Assembly (NCBI GenBank): GCA_032622095.1
Contig: CP136069.1
Coordinates: forward strand, 120,828,126-120,892,125
Source of the DNA: Siphonodentalium dalli
Taxonomy: Eukaryota > Mollusca > Scaphopoda > Gadilida > Siphonodentaliidae
DNA: 64,000 nucleotides
Direction of reading: 5' to 3'
Shown here: in pieces, positions 22,994-34,900 of the stretch
Layout: each line of letters begins with the position of its first letter
Numbering within the stretch: the first letter of the stretch is position 1
The notes under the pieces: model-generated
Seen by the model: only the letters and a program-made list of their open reading frames with translations
Told to the model about the DNA's origin: nothing
Databases searched by the model: none
Position numbers and translations under genes: made by a program

Positions 22994-25900
22994 CTGCAAA
23001 GACATGCAAATTAGCAATTTATTAAAAATAAATTGTAATTTCGATAATAAATCGTCAAACTGCAGGAATCCAGCCGCTAATTGGTTATATTTGCATTCCG
23101 TGCCAACTTTACTTCCGGTTTTCTATTTATACTGTATTTAAAGCTTACCAACTTTCACTTCCGGTTTTCAATTCATACTGTTGCTAAATGTACCAGAAGT
23201 TGATTTATATAACGGGACGTGGAACATTAATGCAGGACGTTGATTGGTAAACAATACGGTCACATGACGCTGCACGTTGGTTGTGTTGCGTTCTATAGAG
23301 TATGGATACAAATTGGTCTGACATGTGTGTGTGGAACGCTTTCGCGTTCCACACACACCATGTCAAACCAACTTACATCCATACTCTACATGGAACGCAA
23401 TCAAATCAGCATCCATTTCTTAAATAATTGCATGATGGAATTGTTAATTTAGTACAGAAAGGGTTAAACTAAGAACAATTACCCATGTAACTCATTTTGG
23501 TGTCTGTTCTCGTGAGTGTGCCTATGAATGACTTCCGGAAGATGTTGGCTCTTCTTCGAACATTTCGTAAAAAAGGAGCAGTCGATATCGTATACAGCAC
23601 CGGATTTATAGCAGAGTTCAACGGCAAAACGAACACAGCGATCCATGCGTATACCTGCAAGAGAAGGGAAGTAACTCATTAAACGAACACAGCTATCCAT
23701 ACGTATACCTGCAAGACAAGGGAAGTAACTCATCAAACGAACACAGCGATCCATGCGTATACCTGCAAGACAAGGGAAGTAACTCATTAAACGAACACAG
23801 CGATCCATGCGTATACCTGCAAGACAAGGGAAGTAACTCATCAAACGAACACAGCGATCCATGCGTATACCTGCAAGACAAGGGAAGATAACTCATTAAA
23901 CGAACACACCGATCCATGCGTATAGCTGCAAGACAAGGGAAGTAACTCATCAAACAAACACAACGATCCATGCGTATACCTGTAAGACAAGGGAAGTAAC
24001 TCATCAAACGAACACAGCGATCCATGCGTATACCTGCAAAACAAGGGAAGATAACTCATCAAACGAACACCGCTATCCATGCGTATACCTGCAAGACAAG
24101 GGAAATAACTCATCAAACGAAAACAGCGATCCATGCGTATACATGCAAGACAAGGGAAGTAACTCATCAAACGAACATGAAACCTTTGAATTATTCATAT
24201 GGTTACAATACACCAAATGATTTACATAGGCCTCAGTGTTAACAAATCCCGCTGGCCTGTATTCGCAGGAAAGCTTTGACCCTGCACGAGTATTTGAAAT
24301 TAAAGAACGTTCTTTTAGACACACAGAAATGTGCCCAAAAGTACTTGTGAACGTGGTAAATCACACTGCAGCTTGACAAACGTCACACTACCCTTAACCT
24401 CTTCGCTGCTAAATGACGCTATGACGTCGTGTGCTGGGCTGTTGACGTTATTGCCATTTTCCAATGGGAAAATATAGCGGGAATGTCAAAAGAACCATAA
24501 AAGTGACTGAGCTGAAAGGCTATTATCGATCACAATCGTGGAACATCATACACTGTTTGAAACGTCGAGATACAGTTATTCCGATGCACTAATCTCTGAG
24601 TTCCATTTATGTATAATGGTCTACTTCTAGTGTGTTGAAGTAGGTCCGTAGTACCTACGGACCATATAGCACACGGCGTGCACTTTTACGTCCGTAATAG
24701 ATACGGACGTCATAGCAGCGAAGAGGTTAAAATTGAGAAAAAAATGACATCGAAAAAACCACAAACACCTCCCATAAATTATTCGCCATTTGCACAGCCA
24801 TTACCGTTTACCATGTGGGTTTTTTATTTGATGTTTCTCGACGGGAAACACATTTGTGCATTTTTTCGTGCACTTTTTATCCATGTATCATTTAAGGTTA
24901 CAATACACCAAATACAAATTAGTAGAGTGATTTCCCCTGAGACCCCCAAGCTAGGATCAGCATAAAAAAAATTCTGGCAGCTGAATGGTCAATGATACAT
25001 GGATGAAAAGTGCACGAAAAAATGCACAAAAGTGTTTCCCGTCGAGAAACATCAAATATAGCCACATGGTAAACGGTTATGGCTGTGCAAATGGCGAATA
25101 ATTTATGGGAGGTGTTTGTGTTTTTTTCGATGTCATTTTTTTCTCAATTTTAAGGGTAGTGTGACGTTTGTCAAGCTGCAGTGTGAATGTGTGTGATCCA
25201 CCACGTTTACAAGTACTTTTGTGCACATTTCTGTGTGTCTAAAAGGACCTTCTTTATTTCCAAATACTCGTGCAGGGTCAAAGCTTTGCTGCGAATATAG
25301 GCCAGCGGAATTTGTTAACACTGAGGCCTATGTAAATCATTTGGTGTATGTAACCTTGACCATTCAGAGCTGCCAGAATGTTTTTTATGCTGATCCTAGC
25401 TTGGTAGTGCCAGGGGAAATCACTCTACTAATTTGTATTTGGTGTATTGTAACCTAAAGTGGTCACTGGAAAGACAAGAAAGTCGCCCAAACGATGTTAT
25501 ATTGCGTCCATTTATATACCCACGTCAAAATAAATATATTTGATTCGAGACATGTCTGTGTTCTTACTTTATTAACCCTTTTCTGTGACCACCCATAGCT
25601 GAATTTGCAAAAAAATTACTTTGACTTGAATGTATTTTTTTTTCATTTTAGCTGAATATTGGCAAAGTAAACAATGACGATGTACATACAGGTTGTCGAT
25701 CTGATAGCTTGTAGATACCACTTCCAGAAAATATGTCATACGATTCGCTAGGCGAATTGGGCGCACTTAGGTTTCACATTGGGCGCACCTTCATAATTTT
25801 CGAAAAAAATCGACAGAAAACCAAAATTGTCCCTTCACAAGAATATATTTATTGGCCGAAATCTGTGCGCGTTGGATAGTCGAACCATTTCTGTAAGCTT

Positions 25901-28900
25901 ACATGGTAGGCTTGTTTGTCAACCTGTCGTCTAACAGGGGCAATTCAACTTCGTTTGACCCGAATATGGTCAGATTTTGCATCATATTTTAGGGTATGGT
26001 CCATACTGACGTCACGTTTTACTCTGATGTCGTGCCCAAACCCGACAAATTTGCCTTGTCGTTCATCTAGGTTGTTGGGCGCCAACAAATATGGTCTCAG
26101 ATTAATTAAAGTGGCACCATTGGGCCCAAAAATAGGTCGAAAATGTTAATTTTAGGTTCTACAACGAGAAGCAGAAATGACATCAGAGGTCGTTAATTTG
26201 TAATTTTATTGGACGGCTCCGGCGCCAAATAAGCTGTCGTATCGCGTGCTTTAGGTTTCCAATTTGTTTCATGGGCATAATGAGCACGGGACTTGTTTCA
26301 GAGCAGAAATCTGAAAAACGACCAATTTTCACTATAGGTTACAATACACCAAATGATTTACATAGGCCTCAGTGTTAACAAATCCCGCTGGCCTGTATTC
26401 GCAGGAAAGCTTTGACCGTGCACGAGTATTTGATATTAAAGAACGTCCTTTTAGACACACAGCAATGTGCCCAAAAGTACTTGTGAACGTGGTAAATCAC
26501 ACTTCAGCTTGACAAACGTCACACTACCCTTAAAATTGAGAAAAAAATGACATAAAAAAAACACAAACACCTCCCATAAATTATTCGCTATTTGCACAGC
26601 CATAACCGTTTACCATGTGGTTATATTTGATGTTTCTCGACGGGAAACACATTTGTGCATTTTTTCGTGCACTTTTCATCCATGTATCATTGACCATTCA
26701 GCTGCCTGAATTGTTTTTATGCTGATCCTAGCTTGGTAGTGCCAGGGGAAATCACTCTACTAATTTGTATTCGGTGTATTGTAACCTATAGTGGTCACTG
26801 GAAAGACAAGAAAGTCGCCCAAACGATGTTATATTGCGTCCATTTATATACCCACGTCAAAATAAATAAATTTGATTCGAAACATGTCTGTGTTCTTATT
26901 TTATAAACCCTTTTCTTTCACCACCCATAGCTGAATTTGCAAAAAAATTACTGTGACTTGAATGTATGTTTTTTTTCATTTTAGCTGAATTTTGGCAAAG
27001 TAAACAATGACGATGTACATACAGATTGTCGATCTGATAGCTTGTAGATACCACTTCCAGAAAATATGCCATACGATTCGCTAGGCAAATTGGGCGCACT
27101 TATGTTTCACATTGCGCGCACCTACACAATTTTCGAAAAAAATCGACAGAAAACCAAAATTGTCCCTTCACAAGAATATATTTATTGGCCGAAATCTGTG
27201 CGCGTTGGATAGTTGAACCATTTCTACAAGCTTCTATGGTAGGCTTTTTTGTCAACCTGTCATCTAACAGGGGCAATTCAACTTAGTTTGACCCATAATC
27301 TGGTCCGATTTTGCATCATATTTTAGGGTATGGTCCATACTGACGTCACGCTTTACTCTCATGTCGTGCCCAAACCCGACAAATTTGCCTTGTCGTTCAT
27401 ACAGGTTGTCGGGCGCCAACAAATATGGTCTCACTTCATTAAAGTGGCACCATTGGGCCCAAAAATAGGTCGAAAAATGTTAACTTTAGGTTCTACAACG
27501 AGAAGCAGAAATGACATCAGAGGTCGTTAATTTGTAATTTTATTGGACGGCTCCGGCGCCAAATAAGCTGTCGTATCGTGTGCTTTATGTTTCCAATTTG
27601 TTTCATGGGCATAATGAGCACGGGACTTGTTTCAGAGCAGAAATATGAAAAACGACAAATTTTCACTATAGGTTACAATACACCAAATGATTTACATAGG
27701 CCTCAGTGTTAACAAATCCCGCTGGCCTGTATTCGCAGGAAAGCTTTGACCCTGCACGAGTATTTGAAATTAAAGAACGTCCTTTTAGACACACAGAAAT
27801 GTGCCCAAAAGTACTTGTGAACGTGGTAAATCACACTGCAGCTTGACAAACGTCACACTACCCTTAAAATTGAGAAAAAAATGACATCGAAAAAAAAAAC
27901 ACAAAACACCTCCCATAATTATTCGCCAATTGCACAGCCATAACCGTTTACCATGTGTTATATTTGATGTTTCTCGACGGGAAACACATTTGTGGATTTT
28001 GTCGTGCACTTTTCATCCATTTATCATTGACCATTCAGCTGCCATAATTTTTTTTATGCTGATCCTAGCTTGGTAGTGCCAAGGGAAATCACTCTACTAA
28101 TTTGTATTTGGTGTATTGTAACCATATACGTTATTTGACAGGAGGAGGATTTGCTTGATTGTCAAATACAATCACCACCTCTCGTACTTGTCACATGGGG
28201 CAGTCGAGTCTTTATGATTGGTTTGCTCATATTGTCAACTGGGTTGACAGCTGGGTGATCATTGGAAGGACACTGCCCACTTGTTTTCAAATGAGTTATA
28301 AGATGAAGTATTACATCTGACAGCAAGTTTTTAGATTCGATATGATATTCTTTTCCGATGAACTGGCTAGCTAGAACAATATTCAGAGTAGAATTGTTAC
28401 ATTATATAACATAGATGTATATCTTCACGAGTAACATTAAACTGTTCATAGTTACTACAGTGTCTCCTGTATTTACTCCAAAGATAATTTCTTCTGGTAT
28501 TAATGGTAAATATAAACATCAATATCTTTGATAGGTTGTCCCAGAGGTTCTTAACCTTTGGGCAAGAATGTAGAACACGTTGCTATGGTTTCCTTGCCAT
28601 TTTTACAGAAGGTATACAAGTTATTGTCAATATTTTTCAGGAAGATATTTGTCACAAATGAGTTGTGATTAATTAGGAACTGATAAGATTGTGTTGTTTT
28701 GAAGGGCCTTTTGTATATTTCTTTCCAATCAAAGAAAGGTATGTCAACTCTTAGCCTGTTACACCAGCCTATTTGGGCACATGGTGTATTTGGGGCTAGT
28801 ATTTCAGCTTCCAATATAAGAGTATATTCAATTGCTTTACTTGTTTATGTTAACCCTTTACCCAACAAACCGGCCACAACCGGCCAAATAAAGCTTCAAC

Positions 28901-31900
28901 AGCCTAAAATATCTTCGGTCTGTCTCAATAGAACCATACACATATGGATATCATTGTAACCGGCTCCTTGACCACACTGTGATAGTTACAGTTATGCCCT
29001 GTGCCAATGCATTCTCTTATATATGCGAGTCGACCATAGGTCGCCTCGCATATATAAGAGAATGCATTGGCCTAAAAAAATATTTTTTTAACACTTTTTA
29101 CCATTTTTTCTTACATTCTTTAACAATTTTATAATTTTTAATGTGTTAAGCCAATGCATTCTCTTATATATGCGAGGCGACCTATGGTCGACTCGCATAT
29201 ATAAGAGAATGCATTGGCACAGGGCCGTTCTGTTGGGTAAAGGGTTAAGTACCAATTGTACAATTATGTCGTTTAGTTTGTTGCCTGTTTCTTTTATCTC
29301 TTTTCTCCATGAAGGGATAGAGGATATGAATGCATGCATGGGTAAGAAGTGACACAAGCATGGTATCCCTGGTATTTTCACCTGCCTCGTGCATATAGCA
29401 TATCATCATTTTCATTCTTTAATATTCCAATATTTCTTGGACATTAGACAAAAAATAATTTTGGTTTTGCGGAAATCCATATTTCAGGTTTCGCGTCGCT
29501 ACTTACCAAATTTGCCAAATTAATGCCAAAACAAAAATCAAATTTGGCAAAATATATTTGTTAAGAGACTTTTAAATACTTATCAATTCCTCAAAAAAGT
29601 TGTTAAAACTAATTGTTGCTCAATATCGTTCATTGCATGCAATGAAGACTCACAATTACCGTTGGCTTATAATGTTATAAGTTGAACCCTCTATCAATAT
29701 GTAGATAATCTGATTTCACTATAGTATTCTGCATGTTAGTAGACTGGTGGTGTTACATATAGCTTATCCTCTTTATTTCCGGGTGCCCTCTCGGTAATGC
29801 AGCCCTTCTACAATGTTATTGCACGGTGATTGGTTTTTTTCTGTTCTATGATATAAACAAGAGAAGAGACTTATTAATACGTGATTGCCACCAGACCGCT
29901 TATCACTGCATGCACCAACACCAGAGTGAAATAAATATCTAGCAAGTCGATAACTAAAGTCGTCAAACAGTGATTGTTGATACATAAGACTGATTTTTAT
30001 TTTCAGAAACCGATATATAGCATTAATTTGGGCAACTCTAAAAGAATTAGACAAAATATATTTTCATTTGGCAAACAAATTGGCAAAACGAAATTCCGGC
30101 CCAATGCGAACCCTGGCATTACTATAGTACTGCTTCTAAAGACTATTTTTTTTTATCCCCATAGTTTTCAAACGGAACCTTAGAATTATATATTATGAAA
30201 CACCTCACACCAAAAACATGATGCATGTATCTATTGTCCGGTTACTCATACCTGCGTTGGAAATGTGGCTCCACCTAGCGATGCGAACCCTAATAGAACA
30301 ATCGGCACCCAGCACATAAAGTCCGTCATGACGATCATCGTCATGCGTCGAGCCATGGAATTATCATGCTTCGCTTCCGGTCCCCGAACAGCACTCTGAG
30401 TCTGCCGCGCAACAACAAACATCCACAAATAGGACAGGAAAATTACGAGAAACGAAACGAAGTTTAACACCAAGAAAACGAACACAGAATACTCCCATCC
30501 TTTAGGTCTTTGTGATGTTATGTGTAAGGCCAGGCAAACTCCTGATCGCCCATAGAAATTTTCGAAATATTCTTTTCCAGTTAGGGGCAGTACAGATAGC
30601 AAAAACACCAGATGCCACAGAAAGAACATTACACACGCAGCCTTTTTAAGGCTTAGTCTCTTCATTTTTAGTGGAAATATGATGCACACTAGTCTATCCA
30701 ATGTGATAACTGTCAATGTGAAGACCGATAACTCGCTGGAAAATGTAGACATGAATCCCGCGAACTGACAAAGTCCGCTTTGTCGCCAGACTTTGTCGTA
30801 TAGAATGTAATTTCCGCGATAGTAAGCATCTACCACGGCTATTATCATCAGGTATATTCCCATGAAAAGATCACCGATGGCCAGATTGGCTATCAGGAAA
30901 GAATGAACCTGCAAAAGAAGAATATGAAGAATGGACACATGACGGCCTGATTCCTTATTTCAGGTTTGCTCCCGCACTATTTTAAGGTTTACATTAGGTG
31001 GGGAATGAAATGACAATGAATCAACGGTATAGTTCATAATTTAAAAATTTCAGGCCGGTTATAGGCTTAGATTGTTCCAAAAGTTTGTAGACCAATACTT
31101 AAAATATTTTCGTATTTCAAGTAAAAATATATATATTTTTAAATGGACTGCAACCCGGCCATTGGTGGAAAACAATATATACGGATGTCAGTTTGGACAT
31201 TTTTAACAAGTTGGGAGTGTTGATGGATCAGCTGGAAAATTCCAACCCAATGTGGGCGGGGTAAACGAAGTTTCCAGGAGTTGAGAAGTTTCAAATGGTT
31301 CAAACGAGGTAAAAACAAAGTTGAAAGTTTACACTCCTATAGCCCTATTTACTAGTCGAGACCTGAAACTATTTTATAAACCAGATGATTTTTTTCCCAC
31401 CAGCTTAAAATGGGACTGTACCCTAAATCTGACCATTTATCTGACCATCTAATTTTATACTCAACAGAATATATGCAATAAATGAATGAATTTGAGCCAT
31501 GGATTAGTGCACTCATTTACTCTATGAACGATGCATACAACATGGTAATTAAAGTGAAAAGGAATTTATGACTCCAGTTTTTTCAATTTTCATTATAGTT
31601 ACCATGTTGTTTGCGTCGTGCATATGGCACATGAGTGTATTTTGCACTAAGCCATGGCTCAAATTCATTCATTTGTTGCATGTATTATGTTGATTATAAA
31701 AGGAGATGGTCCCATCAATGGTCGGCTTTAGTGTACAGTACCCATTTAATGGATTTTCTTTGATTTTCGCTTGCGTTTACAGCGGCACATCTTGTCAAAC
31801 CCCCTTGATTGGATTATCATACACCACGATGTTTATCTGGTCGACGATCACATATACCCTGGCATGACCCATGTAGTATGAACTTCCGGGCTTATAAAAT

Positions 31901-34900
31901 AGTCTCACCAATTTAATACCTCTACTCATATCTGGCATCCTAAGTGTGTAACACCTAATTACCTATATTGTGCCAGTTAAAGCCTAGACGCACATTTTAA
32001 TAAATGTTTTCAATCAATTGGAATTAATAAGTCTATTTATATACCGTTATAATCAGGGGTGGAAAACAGTTTTTTTCCGGGCACGTATGCCGGGGTGGGT
32101 GGGTGGTCGATAGGACCAACAAACAATTTTTTCGGCAACTCAAAAATATTTGTCCTGCAAGTCTTTTTGACTGTTTTTGCAATGAGTTTGGCTTAACACA
32201 CATCTGTATGTCAATATTAACATAAATGACAAATTTCATGATGATCAGACAAACAGTATAGCCTGTAGCCCATGCTAATGGATTAAATTTTGAAATCCAA
32301 GATGGCCGCTGGCAGCCATATTTTTTTTTGGCCGAATGACCCCAAAATGACTGTTCCTATTTACATGTCAATGTTAACATCCATGACTAATAGTATGCAC
32401 ATAAATTCATATACAGCTGTTTGCAGTGAATCCCCCCCCCCGCAAATCTCTGTTTTAGTGTTAAAAGGGGTGGGGGTGTCAATAAATTGTCGGAAAAAAA
32501 CTGCCGAAAACGGAAAAATATTTGGACGCGGGGATGGGTGGGTCCCAACAAGGGTCGAAAGTAAAAAATCAGCATACGTGCCTGAATTTTTTTTCCTACC
32601 CCCCCCCCCCCTCCCTGTTATATCACGAACAATCTTAACATTTCACTTTAGGTACCAATAATTTCCGCAAAATGGAACTTTTTCCGAGTGCAGTTTGTAT
32701 GCATACCCGTGATATCTTATCTGGAGAAACGTAATTTGATTTGATTAACGAAATTCTATGATTATTTGCATTTAGAAATACAACCACCCATCAATAATAT
32801 TCTATATTTCCATGTCATGCCTGTCGATCAATGGCAAATTGGGGTGATCAGTTCCAGGTCATGGGCTCAGAACCAAATTCAACTGTCACGTTTGTTCATT
32901 GGGTTAACATATTTGGGGCTGCATTATTATTCAGTGTAATATATGAAGGTATGATGTACATGATGTGATATCGTGTATTTAAAATTTAACTCAAAATTAT
33001 AACACAAATGAAGCCCCGTTCATAGAGCCAAGACAATAAGCTCTTTGTTGAGTTCTTTTGTGAAATTACTAATTACTAATTAACTCCAGAAATTCTTTGT
33101 AGGCATAAAGAGTCAAAAACAATTAAAAAGAAATTTCAACCTCTCACATGTAAAAACTATTCAGATTATGTGCACAATTAAGATGATAATATCTTAAATT
33201 CAAGAGTTTACACTGGAGTGAACCAGTGGAAATATTTAGCATTTCTTGACCTGTTTGAAAATCGTGAGTCTAGGCTTTAATATTGATCACATGCACTAAC
33301 TATATGGACATGCATGCATGCACTGTTAGTAAGTTTATTTCCTCTAATTTAATATCCGTGATCTCTGTTTATTTGTGTGTGAGTACAACACCTGTTGGAT
33401 GGCCAATGGCGTAACTGCGCTGACCTTGCCGCTCTTGCAGTCACGTGACCGCCAGCCTATGACGAGGAGATTTCCAAATGAGGCAATCATCCCTAGAATC
33501 CAAATGCTGACACGGAGGACGTAGTTTGACATGAGATCTTCACAGGATGAGAACTCATCTGGCTCCGGATAGCAGTGTTCTACATGCCGAGCTCCACAAC
33601 AGAAACGGTACTCATCAGTGTATCTGCATGGGAAACAAGTGGTCGTCAGTGAGATTCAACTGGCTGGCCAGTGGCCGGTGTCACACGTACCAGAGTAGCG
33701 ATGTCATAATAGGTGTACGTGCTGCCTTACTGTAAAGTGCTGTTTGGTGACAGTTGTCCACCATAGTTTCTATGGCATAGTATATCGCTCGCCGCTCTAC
33801 TCGCTCAAATGAGTCTGCCTTGACCAATCAACCCGTAACGTCTCGCTGTGGTTGATCTCTACTCAGCACGCGTTGTTTCATGCTCGCACACAAGTTTGAT
33901 TGAGGTTGTTGAGCAGCTGAGATATTGAATTCATTTAATTAATATGAACTGCAAGCGTATGCATTTAGTTCCTTAGTATTTGGGATTGTCATCATCTAGT
34001 TAGATTCCGAGCGATCGTGCAAATAGTTACTTCGTTTTTCAAGCTCAATGAAATGGTATATTGTTGGGAGTAGAGTAGAAGTGAACAGCATGTTGCTAGA
34101 CGTTACGGGTTAGTGGGTCCCGACAGATTCAATGGCAGAGTAAAGTGGTGAGAGACATACTATACCATAGTAACTATATATGCTGCACACATATAACATC
34201 GCAACTGTGATAGGTGTCACACAGACCAAATCACCCTAGTTAAATGGTCCTGCCACACTGCTATGCTGTTGGTGGTTCCAGAAGATTTATAGCTATGACG
34301 TTGGTGGGGACAAGTGTACGCTGTTAAGAAAAAATACAGTTATTTTTAAAGAATAATTTTTTCTTCTTAAATTGCCTTGTTCGATGTATTTGTCAAGTCT
34401 AATTGATTGGAGACGTTGTCATTATCTGCAAGGAGTATTCAGATAAACAAATATCTGAATATAGTATAACAATAGCCATACAATTACAAACCAACACCAA
34501 CATAGATTACTCTACCGAAAGCGATGAAATTTCATTTTTAATTTAAATGTTCTTGAATGTGTTCTTTGTGTGAGAGTTTGGTTATTGTTTAGCTTTGTCA
34601 ACATCCACCAAAATAATTTTGCACCCCTCCAACCATTAAATCAGCAGGACGGTCCGACTCACCACCATCATAGCTAATCAGTAGGACCCACACACATCAT
34701 AGTTAAATAAGCAGGCCCCACACACATAGATAAATCAGCAGAACCCACCAATATCATAGCTAAATCGGCAGGACCCACACACATCATAGCTAAATCAGCA
34801 TAACCAACCAAAATCACAGGCTCAACGTACATCATACTAAACAAGCAGAACCCACCAACATCATAGCTAAAGCGGCAGGACCAACACACATCATAGCTAA

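Larger units (their letters stand above)
24201..25454. mobile_element. Inverted-repeat element (GGTTACAATACACC ends) with two nested insertions
   Basis: The outer element begins GGTTACAATACACCAAATGA and ends GGTGTATTGTAACC. It is interrupted by a TTAA-flanked element (24398-24727) and by a full inverted copy of itself (24896-25355). The intact form is 450 bp (26337-26786). No coding capacity. The intact copy's ends extend to CACTATAGGTTAC, recalling CACTA-type termini, but the class is not settled. Confidence 0.8.
24201..28123. repeat. Tandem array of a 1.33-kb unit in the TM6-TM7 intron
   Basis: The 882-884 bp spacers 25455-26336 and 26787-27670 align end to end and are each flanked by a GGTTACAATACACC element, giving element-spacer-element-spacer-element. 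The spacer has no recognised coding content; plausible-looking frames in it are short. Confidence 0.85.

Noticed and set aside
23627-24176. CRISPR-like array
   Set aside because: Units are contiguous near-identical copies with no spacers, in an animal intron.
23479-24324. Long minus-strand open frames of an 18-residue repeat (MDRCVRLMSYFPCLAGIR)
   Set aside because: The 54-bp unit is a multiple of three, so two frames stay open by chance. The unit is copied splice acceptor, and the frame used by the receptor has stops in every copy.
30252-30938. Reading the TM2-TM6 block as starting at its own upstream methionine-like codon
   Set aside because: The 30 bases above 30908 are intron (polypyrimidine tract and AG); the true continuation is the TM1 exon at 33392-33623.
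33737-33776. Possible tiny exon just upstream of the hinge exon
   Set aside because: It has GT and AG at its ends, but LRR 6 already joins the hinge in perfect phase and the encoded residues do not fit an LRR.
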